The notes below the pieces were generated by a model. The model saw only the letters and a program-made list of their open reading frames with translations, ran no database searches and had not been told where the DNA came from. From Streptomyces sp. TSRI0107 (GTDB lineage: Bacteria; Actinomycetota; Actinomycetes; Streptomycetales; Streptomycetaceae): 64,000 nucleotides of DNA. Numbering within the stretch: the first letter of the stretch is position 1; each line of letters opens with the position of its first letter. This document shows, in pieces, positions 8,723 to 17,641 of this stretch. The DNA lies in assembly GCF_001905845.1 (NCBI RefSeq), contig NZ_LIVZ01000018.1, positions 78,469-142,468 of the forward strand, read 5' to 3'. Both the position numbers and the translations under genes were made by a program.

Positions 8723-9429
8723 GACAAGGCGACCCCCAGGCGAGGAGAGCTTCCCGGTGCACCGCCTGCAGGCGCAGGCGACAACGGTTCATTCGGGCGG
8801 CCTTGGTGTCCGGCACGGGTTCAAAAGGCCGCCGCAGACACAGGCGAGGACGCCTTCCGCACCCTCGGGCGATTCGACGATGAGGCTGCGCCCGGAGCAG
8901 AAGCCGGTCCCCCGCAGGTCGCTCTGACACGTGGTCAAAGAGACGGTCCTCGGAGAGCCCGTTTCGCGAGGCAGGCGCTAAACGCCGGGACGGCAGGGGC
9001 GGGCTAGTGGACGAGGATCGCGAAGTACCAGTCAGCCGCACCCGACCCGAGGGGCTCGCGCAGGGCGTCGCCGCGGCGCCAGGTGATGGGCCCATCGACG
9101 GCGTCGAGCATGCGGGCCGCGCTGTGCGAGGGACGGGTGGGACACAACGCGGCCCGGCTGATCACCGGATACACACAGCACACGACAAGCCCGCCGGGGG
9201 GTGGCTGCCCGCGGAGGGGGGCGCTACCCGGCCGGCCTCACCGTGAAAATGCGGAACAGTGAGCGGCGACACAAGTGGCCTTGAGCAGCGGCACGGCCCG
9301 GCCCCCGCACGAGGGGGCGGTGACCGGGCGGCCGGGGCTGAGGGTGGATGCCGCATTGCGGAAGCCGGGGTCAGGGCGCGGTGGGGTACGTCGGTGCGGC
9401 GGTGTCGGTGGTGGGAGGGGTGAGGATGA
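8723..9429. other. No recognisable gene
   Basis: About 700 bases between an IS5 remnant and a broken hypothetical gene. Only short overlapping open frames without domain signatures are visible. Confidence 0.35.
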
Positions 9430-10070
9430 AGGCGAGCCGGCCGGGATGGTGTCGTGGGCTGCCTGGACTTGCCAGCCGTGGGTGTGGAACAGGTCGGCCC
9501 AGCGTGTGGCCTGAGTGATGCGGGCAGCGCGCAGTGCGGGGCATCCGGGGTGATTGTGTGGCTTGGGCTGGGCGTCGAAGTGAACGTGTTCGAGTTCAAG
9601 GACCACGTTCACGTGGTCGCTGAGGGTCTGGGAGCCGACGTGGACGCCTTTGGCGACGCAGTGGCCGGTGGTGGTGTAGGCGGCCGGTGGCTGCCCGTTC
9701 TCCGTGAGGATGGCCAGGGCGCGGGCCACAAATGCGTTGGCTCGTGGGGAGCGGCTTCAGTTGGAGGGAGGATGCCGTGGTGGGCGGCGGCGTTCAGGTA
9801 GTCGGGCAGGTCGAGGCTGGGCACGAGGGACGTGGTGAGGGGCTGGTCATCACCTGCCATTGACCACCCTCGGCGCTCACCAGCCAGTCACCCGGCTCGG
9901 CCGGCAGGTCGCCCCGGCTGGAGAGGATGAGCAGGGTGGTGGTGCCACCCATACCGGACGGGTGCCGGAAGTCGATGCCTTCGGCCATGAGGGTGCTGAG
10001 GACACGGCTGGCGGCCGCGAGGTCGTCAGGCTGCCACTGGAAGGCGTAACTGTGGGCGATGGACTTGAGG
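9430..10070 (-). pseudogene. Broken conserved-looking hypothetical gene
   Basis: Reading leftwards, natural protein sequence appears in three frames: SIAHSYAFQWQPDDLAAASR to EGGQWQV (about 10060-9870), then LTTSLVPSLDLPDYLNAAAH with HGILPPTE (about 9850-9770), then ARALAILTENGQPPAAYTTT to FHTHGWQVQAAHDTI (about 9730-9450). At least two frameshifts are needed to join them. AGGAGA sits at the expected place before the first segment, but no ATG, GTG or TTG follows at a usable distance, so the start also looks lost. I do not recognise the family. Confidence 0.45.
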
Positions 10071-10139
10071 TTTCTCCTGGCCTGACCTGTGTGATGGGCC
10101 AGGCCGCACGGTGCGGGTGAGGGAACCCGCGCCTGGCGC

Positions 10140-10580
10140 TGCCCGCATGGCCGGTCGCTCACAGCACACGAAAGGGGAATCGTGCGCAGTGTCTCCGGCT
10201 GCACTGACCGTCGTGGACGGGGGGGTAAGCGACACAACCCCGCTCCCCCGCTCTGCGGACAGGCAGAAGGAGCGAGGCACTCGAACGACCGTGGAGTCGA
10301 CGGACACCACCCAACTCAACTCCTCGTCGGCATCCACCTGGGCCAACAGGGCGGTGAACATTCGCTCCCAGGTTCCGTCGATTGCCCAGTTCCGCAGACG
10401 GCTGTGAACACCTTTCCACTAGCCGAACTCCACGGGCAGATCCATCCACGGAGCTCCCGTCGGGTACTTCCAAGCGATCGTGTCGATCACCTGCCGGTGA
10501 TCACGCCATCTCCCGCCTCTGCGAGGTGTCCGGCCAGGCAACAAGGGCTCGATCCCGGCCCACTGGGCATCGGTCAACAC
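10140..10580 (-). pseudogene. IS5-family transposase, N-terminal half only
   Basis: Starts VLTDAQWAGIEPLLPGRTPR at 10580, the usual N-terminus of this IS5 subgroup, and continues RDHRQVIDTIAWKYPTGAPW. An in-frame stop at 10419 and frame changes follow. GTWERMFTALLAQVDADEEL and WVVSVDSTVVR carry the first catalytic aspartate region. The C-terminal half with the remaining DDE residues is missing. Confidence 0.75.
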
Positions 10581-10617
10581 GCTCAAGACAACGACGAGCC
10601 GCTTTTGCCGCAACGCC

Positions 10618-10929
10618 TCAGAACCCGGCCATGGATTTGTCCAGCACTCCGCCCAGTGCACCGTAGACGCTGCAGCGAACCGAGTGCCCTGCCTTGCGTC
10701 GGAGCCCGAACCCCACGATGCACGACAACGCGAAGAGCCCACCAAGGGCCATCGCGGCGAGCGGGTTGTAGACGAAGTACGCGAAGCACGCGACGCCAGT
10801 CCAGACGAGAATCGGCAGGAGCGAGCCGCGCAGCACCGTCCAGAACCCAATCCGTTCTGGCCCCGACGGCAGCACACGTCCGTGCCATACCTCGATGTGG
10901 TTCCTGGTCACGCAGTGCTCAGGTCGCAT
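10618..10929 (-). CDS. Small hypothetical membrane protein
   Basis: 103 residues from the ATG at 10929. Two hydrophobic segments (around residues 33-50, LLPILVWTGVACFAYFV, and 55-73, LAAMALGGLFALSCIVGFG) are separated by a short turn, with basic residues flanking them. No domain is recognised. It sits between two IS5 remnants in a decayed area, so it may itself be a fragment. No strong ribosome site is evident. Confidence 0.4.
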   Translation of the reverse strand: MRPEHCVTRNHIEVWHGRVLPSGPERIGFWTVLRGSLLPILVWTGVACFAYFVYNPLAAMALGGLFALSCIVGFGLRRKAGHSVRCSVYGALGGVLDKSMAGF

Positions 10930-11129
10930 GAAGCCATCTCACCACCGACAGCCCGGAGCTTGTGTGGTGATCCGTAAGATACTGCTAAGCGTTGTCCCGC
11001 AAATGATTTACGACGTGCCGGTTGACCAGCATCGTTGCCTCTCATGCGGCCAGTGCGAGGTTGTGCAGGCGAGCGATGCCGAGCGTGGACGGCATCCTTG
11101 GCGCCTGACATCTTCCACGCCCTGCAGTG

Positions 11130-11845
11130 CCTGTGCGTTTCAGCCCGTGGAAGACCGTCTACGAGCGGCACCAGCAGTAGCCGGCGGACGGCACGTGGGA
11201 CAAGATCTTCGCGGCCGTGCTGACCGACGCTGATTCCGAGGGCCGTATCGACTGGCCGATGGTGAGCGCGGACTCCACGTCCTGCCAGAGTCATCAGCAT
11301 GCGGCGGCAAGCGCGCAGGAGACCTCCGCGGGTGGCGGGAAGCACGCCCCGGCACCACCGCCCAGACGAGGGACTCGGGCGCTTCCGGGGCCACCTGACC
11401 TGCAAGATCCACCTGGCCGGTGAAGGCGGACGCCGCCCGCTGGCGCTGCTGATCACTCCAGGCCAGTGGGGCGACGCCCCGCAGCTCATCCCAGTCATGG
11501 AACGCATCCGTGTCCATCGCCCAGGTGGCAAGCCTCCGCGTACCCGGCCCGACCACCTGGGCGGCGATAAGGCGTATTTCCTGCCGGTGCAACCGCCGCT
11601 GCTGCCTGCTACGTCACCAGATCAAGCACACCATTCCCGAGCCGCGAGATCAGCGGACCCACCGTAAAAGACGCGGCAGCAGGGGCGGACGGCCCGTCGG
11701 CTTCGACAAGACGATCTGCAAACGCAGGAACGAAGTGGAGTGGACCATAAACGCGTTGATGAACTTCTGGGCCGTGGCCACACGCTTCGTCAAACGAGCC
11801 TACGTCTGCCACGGGACCGTCACCCTCGCCTCGATCCGGCGCTGA
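11130..11845 (+). pseudogene. IS5-family transposase, 5'-truncated and frameshifted
   Basis: The homology begins abruptly at PWKTVYERHQQ, with an in-frame stop after it, and continues as ADGTWDKIFAAVLTDADSEG, DWPMVSADSTSCQSHQHAA. The frame changes to LTCKIHLAGEGGRRPLALLI and again to IKHTIPEPRDQRTHRKRRGS and CKRRNEVEWTINALM, ending at 11845. The first 40-50 residues of the family are absent. It is the same subgroup as the copy at 24330-25046, which starts at the equivalent codon. Confidence 0.8.
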
Positions 11846-11846
11846 C

Positions 11847-11876
11847 TCTGGCTCTGGCTCTGGCTCTGGCTCTGGC
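11847..11876. repeat. Hexanucleotide microsatellite (TCTGGC)5
   Basis: Five perfect tandem copies of TCTGGC directly after the stop of the IS5 pseudogene. No gene crosses it. Such arrays are prone to slippage. Confidence 0.85.
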
Positions 11877-11947
11877 TCCCCATGATCAGCCGGACAGGCC
11901 TAAAGCCTGCCCGGCGGGGATACCTTGAAGTCCCGGCGCGGCGGAAC

Positions 11948-12688
11948 TTACGGTTTGTGGGTTACCCAGAGCAGTTCCGCCGGCCAGCGGTGTGCCCAGT
12001 CGGGTGGGTCGGTTTCGTTGTAGCCGTTAAGTGTTCCGGGTTCGGGCCGCGGCTCGATGAGGTCGTCGATGATGAGACCCGCGCCGCGCAGGACCTTGAC
12101 CCAGTCGCCGTAGGTGAGCTGATAGCTGGTCGCGCCGTCGTCTTCGGTGATGGTGTTCAGCCCGAAGTAGTCCTTCTGCAGCGTCGTGGTCACGCGGCCG
12201 GCGGCTTCGTCGTAGCAAGTTTCGAACCATGGGCTGGCGACGTTGAACACCAGGCGCCCGCCTCGGCCCAAGACGCGAGCGGCCTGCGGGACGGCCAGGT
12301 GCGGGGGCGCCCAGCTGAGCCCACCGAAGTCGCAGAACACCAGGTCGAAGCTGCCGGCGGCGAAGGGCAGTTGTTCGGCGGCGCCTTGCACCAGCGGGTA
12401 GCGGACTGCTCCCATCGCGCGGGAGGCTGCGGCGAGTTGGGCTTCGGACAGGTCGAGCCCGACCACGGTGGCGCCCTCGGCGGCGAGCGCCCTGGACCAC
12501 TGTCCGGCGCCGCAGCCGAGTTCGAGGACGCGCTTGCCGGTGACGTCGCCCAGAGCGTGCAGGTGCGCGTCGGGGATGGAGTACATGCCCCACAGCCGGG
12601 GTGCGGCGCCGAATTGCGGGTCGTGCTTGTGCTGGTAGGTGCTGCTGATCTGGTTCCAGAACCGCCGGTTGGCGGGGATGCTGTCCAC
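11948..12688 (-). CDS. Class I SAM-dependent methyltransferase
   Basis: 246 residues from the GTG at 12688, with GGAG seven bases upstream. Homology-like sequence begins directly after it (VDSIPANRRFWNQIS); the frame extends to 12868 with low-quality sequence. The Rossmann fold shows motif I VLELGCGAGQWSRALA, acidic motif II VVGLDLSEAQLAAA, motif post-I SFDLVFCDFGGLSW and motif III QAARVLGRGGRLVFNVASPW. The acceptor is unknown; the overall type is that of small-molecule methyltransferases. It is isolated between IS debris and a hypothetical gene. Confidence 0.85.
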   Translation of the reverse strand: MDSIPANRRFWNQISSTYQHKHDPQFGAAPRLWGMYSIPDAHLHALGDVTGKRVLELGCGAGQWSRALAAEGATVVGLDLSEAQLAAASRAMGAVRYPLVQGAAEQLPFAAGSFDLVFCDFGGLSWAPPHLAVPQAARVLGRGGRLVFNVASPWFETCYDEAAGRVTTTLQKDYFGLNTITEDDGATSYQLTYGDWVKVLRGAGLIIDDLIEPRPEPGTLNGYNETDPPDWAHRWPAELLWVTHKP

Positions 12689-13023
12689 GTGCCGACTCCA
12701 GCACTGCCTGCCGGGGGCGGTCAACACGATTAGGGCACTGGCCCGCCCTTGCCCGGTCCGGCCTGGCTCGGCCCATGATCCGCTGGACGAGCCCTGGCAC
12801 GCCGCCCTGGCCCGCCAAAGGGGGGCAGGACCGGTGAGCCGGACGGCCATGCCCTCGGACGGCCCCACGGGTGTCGGCGGGCGTCGGCGACCCGATCCCG
12901 TGTACCGCCGTCGCCGTCAACGACTCTGTTGGCTTATCCGTAAGGGTTCGCCACGCTGCGACGTCTCTGCGCCGAAGTGTCGCGCAAGCCGATCCCCCCG
13001 AGTGGCCGTGCGGACGCGGACCG
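12689..13023. other. Intergenic region without a recognisable gene
   Basis: About 335 bases. It contains the 5' flank of the methyltransferase gene and the 3' flank of the membrane-anchored protein that ends at 13024. No repeat or hairpin stands out. Confidence 0.35.
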
Positions 13024-14067
13024 TCAGGAACTTGCCTGAGCTGCGCGGGCTCGCTCACACATCATGCGGACGAGTTCCTCGGCCCGCTGCTCAAAGTCGG
13101 GCAGGTCACGGTTAGGCCCGTAGTGCATCTGAAACACGACGGTACCCGCTCGCGCTCGCGCCATCAGATGCTGCCCGACCTGGCTGGGGTCCGCGAGCTC
13201 CGAATCCTCGTACGTGTAGGAGGCCATCGCGCTTTGGTCGCCCCACTTCTTGGCGGGGTAGGGCGACTCGCGGTAGCCGGCCGGGTTCTGCTGCTCCTTC
13301 ACCAGGGCGGCGAACCCCTCCCCCGCCGTCTGCGCGTTCGGACAGGCAAACACTTCGAAGCGAAGCTTGACGTCACTCCTGCCGTTCCCGTCAGCGCCCC
13401 GGTAGTCCACGTGACCCGCGTGACACTTGCTGCTGCCCTCGACGAAAGGCGGCCTGTCAACGGTCCACTTTCCCGGCAGGTCCGACAGCCCGGGAAGCAT
13501 CCGCTCGGTCTCGGCCGCGCTCAACGCCCGTACGGTGGTGTCGGGGTTGGCCTTCTTCTCGTCCCCGCTGTCCGCCGAGGCGTCTGGGACAAGATTGACA
13601 GCACCGTAAATGATCAACGCGACCAGAACCAGAACCACGGCGACGAGCACCACCGCGGCGCCAGTCGAAGCGGGCTTGTTGATGGTGATCGACCCGAGCG
13701 CGATCTGGCTGCCTCGAACCCTGCTCCCGTGGAAGGTCACGCTGCCCGTCGTCTGCGACATCGCAGTGTCCAGATGCATCGCCAAGGTGCGCTGGAGATC
13801 TGGGTCCTCCCGGACCTCTCTGCGAAGTACCGTCACGGCCTCGCCCCGGGCCCGCTGATCGTCCGGTGCCGCCTCCAGTTCCGCGAGCGCGGTCTGCCCA
13901 CGTCTCGTACTGCCCAGCCGCTCGCGGACCACCTGCACGACCGCGGAAGCACCCTCCTGTCCAAAGTGCGTGGCCGTACCCGTCACGGTCGCGGCCAGAA
14001 CCCCGATCGCTACAGCTGCCAGGTCTTCCACGACGCCCCCCGTATCACGCGTCCACTCTGGAACCAT
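13024..14067 (-). CDS. Membrane-anchored hypothetical protein
   Basis: 347 residues from the ATG at 14067; a GTG 24 bases further in is an alternative. The N-terminal cytoplasmic part (about residues 10-120) is helical and rich in Ala/Arg/Glu (LAAVAIGVLAATVTGTATHF onward). A short repeat-like segment SRVRGSQIALGSITIN follows, then one transmembrane helix (AAVVLVAVVLVLVALIIYGA, about residues 143-168). The C-terminal 180 residues are presumably outside and contain three cysteines (KCHAG, FACPN, MMCER) with many charged and aromatic residues. The layout resembles actinobacterial surface proteins with a cytoplasmic helper-like domain. Function unknown. Confidence 0.65.
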   Translation of the reverse strand: MVPEWTRDTGGVVEDLAAVAIGVLAATVTGTATHFGQEGASAVVQVVRERLGSTRRGQTALAELEAAPDDQRARGEAVTVLRREVREDPDLQRTLAMHLDTAMSQTTGSVTFHGSRVRGSQIALGSITINKPASTGAAVVLVAVVLVLVALIIYGAVNLVPDASADSGDEKKANPDTTVRALSAAETERMLPGLSDLPGKWTVDRPPFVEGSSKCHAGHVDYRGADGNGRSDVKLRFEVFACPNAQTAGEGFAALVKEQQNPAGYRESPYPAKKWGDQSAMASYTYEDSELADPSQVGQHLMARARAGTVVFQMHYGPNRDLPDFEQRAEELVRMMCERARAAQASS

Positions 14068-14333
14068 GGTGTTCCCGGAGCACGGCAGGAGCACACCGTT
14101 CCGCAAGGGAGTCCGAAAACAGCCGCGCCGTCGTTCAACAACTCTCGGCGGCTGCGGCACGCGGCTCCGCGCACGACGGGGCACTTCGCGGATCCGCCCG
14201 CAGCGCCCGTCCCGGCCCGCCGCGTCTGAGCAGCATGAGCAGGTGTCGGCGGAGCACCGGCCGGGCAGAGCACCGGGTCAGTAGTCCCGTCACCCTGCCG
14301 CTGCGGGCAGCATCAGCAGACAGGAGACCGCCA

Positions 14334-14567
14334 GTGACCGCCATACCTCAGGGCCGCGACTGGACCCGTATGAGGCGCGCCGACTTCGACGACTCCGCCC
14401 CGCTCGACCTGGTCGACGCGGCCGTGTGCCGGCCCGTACCCGCCGTGCCCGACGAGTGCGGGACACAGGCGCTGTTCGGAAAAGATCCGGAGCCCGCGCG
14501 TCCCCGCCGCACCCGCACACCGGCCCCGGCCCCGGCCCTGAGCGAGGACACCGACACCCTGTTCTGA
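14334..14567 (+). CDS. Small hypothetical protein
   Basis: 77 residues. The GTG at 14334 follows CAGGAGACC at good spacing. The sequence is polar, begins MTAIPQGRDWTRMRRADFDD, and has an SAPLDL segment, a PDECGTQALFG segment, an Arg/Pro/Ala-rich stretch and a DTLF end. I recall small streptomycete proteins of this general layout but cannot name a family. It ends at the edge of an IS5 remnant. Confidence 0.45.
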   Translation: MTAIPQGRDWTRMRRADFDDSAPLDLVDAAVCRPVPAVPDECGTQALFGKDPEPARPRRTRTPAPAPALSEDTDTLF

Positions 14568-14579
14568 GCCAGTCTTCGA

Positions 14580-15150
14580 GTGCAGGCGTGAGGCTCTAAG
14601 AGGTCCTGACAAGGCCTCTGGACGTGGCGGTGGGTGATTAGGCAGACGGCGAGGCCGAGGAAGGCTTCGTGGATGTCGTTGCATCTCTCCCACCGGATGC
14701 GCAGGCGACGAGAGCCGTACAGCCAGGAGATGGTCCGTTCCACTACCCAGCGGAACGTGCCCAGGCCGGTGCCGTGTGACTTCCCCGCTCCGCGATCGCA
14801 GGCCGGATGCCGCGCTGCCGCAGAAGCCGACGTTACTTGTCGTGGTCGTAGCCGCGGTCGGCGAAGAGCACGTCGCGCCGCCTGCGCGGCCGGCAGACAG
14901 CTCCGGCCACAGCCGGCATCTTGTCCGGCAGCGGCAGAGTTGGGTGACGTCGTTGCGGTTGCCGCCGGTCAGTGACACCGCGAGCGGGACGCCCTGGCCG
15001 TCGGTGATGACGTGGCGCTTGCTGCCCGGGCGTGCACAGTCCACCGGACTGGGCCTGCTTTTGGGCCTCGCCGTGCGGCTCAGACATGGGAGGAGTCGAT
15101 CACTGCCCGCGACCAGTCCAGCTCATCGCGATAGGAGTTCTCAGAGGACG
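14580..15150 (-). pseudogene. IS5-family transposase remnant (C-terminal two thirds)
   Basis: Reading leftwards: DCARPGSKRHVITDGQGVPL and AVSLTGGNRNDVTQL, then after a frame change RRRRDVLFADRGYDHDK, then VERTISWLYGSRRLRIRWER and CNDIHEAFLGLAVCLITHRH. These are the DDE aspartate region and the glutamate region (ERTISWL) of an IS5 transposase, joined only by frameshifts. The N-terminus is reduced to AVIDSSHV-like residues around 15100. Confidence 0.75.
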
Positions 15151-15213
15151 GTTCGTGAGGTGATGTCCGTTTCCGGTTGAGGGTTGTGTCAGGGGTGCTG
15201 GTCGTGGCGGTGA

Positions 15214-15615
15214 CTATTGCTTCCGGGCGAAGTTGCCGGTGTCGGTCTCGGTGAGGATCCCGAGTTTGACCAGGCGTTTCAGCTTGGCGCGGGTGCCTCC
15301 GACGTTCTTCGGCAGCAGTTCGTGGCCGAGGGCTTCGCAGACGTCCTTGGCCCGTAGCGGCCCGGTCGCGTGGTTGAAGGCGTCGAGGATGCGGGGGAAG
15401 TCAGGGTGTCTTGGCAGGGCCGCCGACGGGCCGAGTGGGAGCCGGTCGGTGAGGCCGGTGACGGTCTTGCGGGTGATCGCGAGGTGCTCCAGGTGCGTCT
15501 CGGCCTCCTGCAGCCGGGTCTGCAGGTCGTCGATGTGTGCGCGGAGGTCGTAGGCCAGGGCCCGGGCGGCGTCTTTCTGGAGGTTCAGGGCGTCGATCAG
15601 GGGCTGGATGTTCAG
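15214..15615 (-). CDS. IS-associated coiled-coil/winged-helix passenger protein
   Basis: 133 residues. The N-terminal half is a predicted coiled coil (LNIQPLIDALNLQKDAARAL to LQEAETHLEHLAITRKTV). The C-terminal half looks like a small winged helix (DAFNHATGPLRAKDVCEALG, GGTRAKLKRLVKLGILTETD). It directly follows an IS5-type transposase frame and overlaps its stop as CTGA, the position where ATGA or GTGA would be expected, so translation would need a CTG start or the start has mutated. From memory such proteins accompany IS elements in streptomycetes; their role is unknown, possibly regulation of transposition. Confidence 0.55.
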   Translation of the reverse strand: MNIQPLIDALNLQKDAARALAYDLRAHIDDLQTRLQEAETHLEHLAITRKTVTGLTDRLPLGPSAALPRHPDFPRILDAFNHATGPLRAKDVCEALGHELLPKNVGGTRAKLKRLVKLGILTETDTGNFARKQ

Positions 15616-16185
15616 GCTGTCACCGCCTGCGTGTCGCGCCAGGTGGGAGTGTTCGCGCCGGTGAGGCGGCGGGTCATGACGTGCGTCATCGCCCAGTGGA
15701 CGCGGGAGGCGGAGGAGGAGGGCCGGTGTCCGTAGTCGCGTACCAGGCGCCGGTGCAGTATCAGGATCCCGTAGGTCTGCTCGGCCCTCCACCGCTTCGG
15801 CTGCGGTACGAACCCCTTGTCCTGCGGTTGCGTTGGACGATCTCGACGAGCGACGACCGTGATGACCAGGCCGAGCACGTCCACGGCCAGTCCGCGCTTG
15901 CGGCTGGGCACCCGCTTGGCCGGATCGTGGCCACTCGTGGAGGCGGGGACCCCGGCGGCCACGTGGACACTCTGGGTGTCCAGGACACCCAGAGTCGGGT
16001 CCTGCAATCGGCGGGCCCGCTGCCGTACCTGGCAGCGCAGGAGTTCGTGGCTGGTGGCCGCTGACCGAGCGGTGCCGGTCCTTCCACGCGGTGATCACCG
16101 GCTCGATCAACGACCACTGATCGGCCGATAAGTCGCTCGGGTGCGGCTTGCGTTCACTCACACGGTCACAGCACCAGATCAACAA
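15612..16185 (-). pseudogene. IS5-type transposase partner of the passenger gene, frameshifted
   Basis: Starts near 16185 as SERKPHPSDLSADQWSLIEP. The frame is lost after ITAWKDRHRSVSG and later regained as QDPTLGVLDTQSVHVAAGVP, KRVPSRKRGLAVDVLGLVIT, KGFVPQPKRWRAEQTYGILI and HRRLVRDYGHRPSSSASRVH, ending at 15612. The middle catalytic part between VITVVARRDRP and TQPQDKGFVP appears deleted. Confidence 0.75.
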
Positions 16186-16261
16186 GCGCGGACCGGCAGA
16201 TTCTGCCCCGCAGCCACACCATCAGGCGACAGCAGATCCACTCAAAGAGTCATGAACCCTG

Positions 16262-16675
16262 CTAAGAGTGTGATTCGTCCAAGCCGGGCGCCTCAAGACG
16301 GTTGAAGCCGGCGAGGCGCGGCGAGACGACGAAGGGGAAGGATCCGCCATCTGGGGTCTTGAGAGCCGCCACGATGTCATGGTCCGGTGCACCGAATACC
16401 TCGAAGTGCTGCACGGTGCAGTGCTCCATTACCTCGCGGATGTACGGATCCGAGAGCCGCCAGTGAGCGCGGATGGCATCGGAGTCGCGGTAGAGCTGGA
16501 AGCTGTGCGCCAGCATCCGCTCCTCGTCGATGAAGACCTCGACCATGAGCTGCGGGCCGTGCTCTTGAGCGAATGTCACCGCCTGCGCGATGGCGCGCCG
16601 GAAACCGTCGAGGTGACCGTCCGTGATGCGCATGGTATTGCGGAAGAGAATGGTGTTGCTCTTTGTGATCTCCAT
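16262..16675 (-). CDS. ABM-like (antibiotic biosynthesis monooxygenase fold) small protein
   Basis: 137 residues. The ATG at 16675 is preferred over the TTG at 16696 because the predicted MerR-type promoter places the transcription start almost at this ATG and there is no ribosome site, consistent with leaderless expression. The alternation of strands and helices (ITKSNTILFRNTMRI, QLMVEVFIDEERMLAHSFQL, HCTVQHFEVFG) resembles ABM/dimeric ferredoxin-like proteins, which act as small monooxygenases or heme/quinone-handling enzymes. Catalytic assignment is not possible. Confidence 0.6.
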   Translation of the reverse strand: MEITKSNTILFRNTMRITDGHLDGFRRAIAQAVTFAQEHGPQLMVEVFIDEERMLAHSFQLYRDSDAIRAHWRLSDPYIREVMEHCTVQHFEVFGAPDHDIVAALKTPDGGSFPFVVSPRLAGFNRLEAPGLDESHS

Positions 16676-16681
16676 GCGCCG

Positions 16682-16712
16682 AGTGTTGCGCCTCAACCAA
16701 GGTTGAGGTCAA
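16682..16712 (-). promoter_or_regulatory. MerR-type promoter with palindromic operator in a 19-bp spacer
   Basis: On the minus strand a -35 TTGACC (16712-16707) and a -10-like AACACT (16687-16682) are separated by 19 bp, the over-long spacing diagnostic of MerR-activated promoters. The perfect inverted repeat CCTCAACC-AA-GGTTGAGG (16691-16708) overlaps the end of the -35 element and fills most of the spacer. It resembles the symmetric operators of SoxR/MerR proteins. It drives the ABM-like gene. Confidence 0.7.
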
Positions 16713-17065
16713 GGGTGCAGCCCAGCCGGGGAACCGGCGACGACACTGAGACTGCTGATGAAGCCCTGACGGGCCGCCTCGCGCTCTTCTCCGGCACGGA
16801 GGACCGGACAGCACCTCCCATCCGAGCCCAGCGATGAACCGAACATTAAGTTACAAACCGGCCTCTCAGGTTCTGTAGCCACCACGGGCTACCCGTCGGC
16901 GGATCCTGTCAGCGGCCGCAACAAGGTTGTCGTCCATTGCTGCTACGCGTGGCAGGATCTTCCTCTCAGGGCGGCCGAGTGCAACTGATTTCGATACACC
17001 GACAATGGAGACGCCTTCTTTGATCACCCCGGTCACTGACGGGCGACGAGTCACAACTCACCTGC
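16713..17065. other. No recognisable gene
   Basis: About 350 bases between the MerR-type promoter and a doubtful reading frame. A short minus-strand frame (16866-17054) exists but has no ribosome site or domain. Confidence 0.35.
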
Positions 17066-17557
17066 TCAGAGGGTGCATGGGTCGCGTGGTTGTGTCGCTG
17101 GAAGCTGACGTGAGCGAGGTCCGTGAAGTCGGTCACCCAGTTTGGTCCACGTCCTGCCACCACATACGCTGCCCGCTCTGGTGCCCGGCGAGGTACACCA
17201 CGTCCGGCGCGCCGCCGACGACATTGCCCATCCATCGCTGGAAGACTTGCGAGAATTTCTCGGCCGCCGCGCCGGTCCCAGCAGACCTTTACCCAATTCG
17301 TGCACCGCCGCCGCCAAGTCCTCCTTGACGCAGTCCGAGGCCCGGCCGGCTTGCACCAGCCGCCGCACGGCAGTGGCGCCGGCGGTCCGCCGCCCGCCTC
17401 GGCAGCTGGGCGCACCGCGAATCCCACGTGCCCAAGCGATGAAGCATCCTGAATCGTCTCCGTTCATATATGCCTGCACCGCGCCGGTGACGAGCATGAG
17501 GGAAACCGAAACGCCCACCGTCGATATAGCCAAGCCGATTCGATCAGCCACCTGCAT
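17066..17557 (-). CDS. Doubtful hypothetical protein with N-terminal membrane segment
   Basis: The frame from the ATG at 17557 begins MQVADRIGLAISTVGVSVSL and has one hydrophobic helix (ISTVGVSVSLMLVTGAVQAY), which looks natural. The remainder is Arg/Gly/Ser-rich and less convincing. An alternative frame around 17290-17142 reads SQVFQRWMGNVVGGAPDVVY, so the gene may be frameshifted. It lies just downstream of the kinase gene on the same strand. Confidence 0.3.
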   Translation of the reverse strand: MQVADRIGLAISTVGVSVSLMLVTGAVQAYMNGDDSGCFIAWARGIRGAPSCRGGRRTAGATAVRRLVQAGRASDCVKEDLAAAVHELGKGLLGPARRPRNSRKSSSDGWAMSSAARRTWCTSPGTRAGSVCGGRTWTKLGDRLHGPRSRQLPATQPRDPCTL

Positions 17558-17641
17558 AGTGCCTTGGCTCGATCGCCTTCCTGCCTGCCCCGCGCGACCA
17601 AGTTTCTCAGGCTTGCGTTGCAATCCGTCTGCGAGACATCT

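Noticed and set aside
11948..14567. Part of a secondary-metabolite gene cluster
   Set aside because: A lone methyltransferase among IS remnants and hypothetical proteins; no polyketide, peptide or terpene synthase genes are present.
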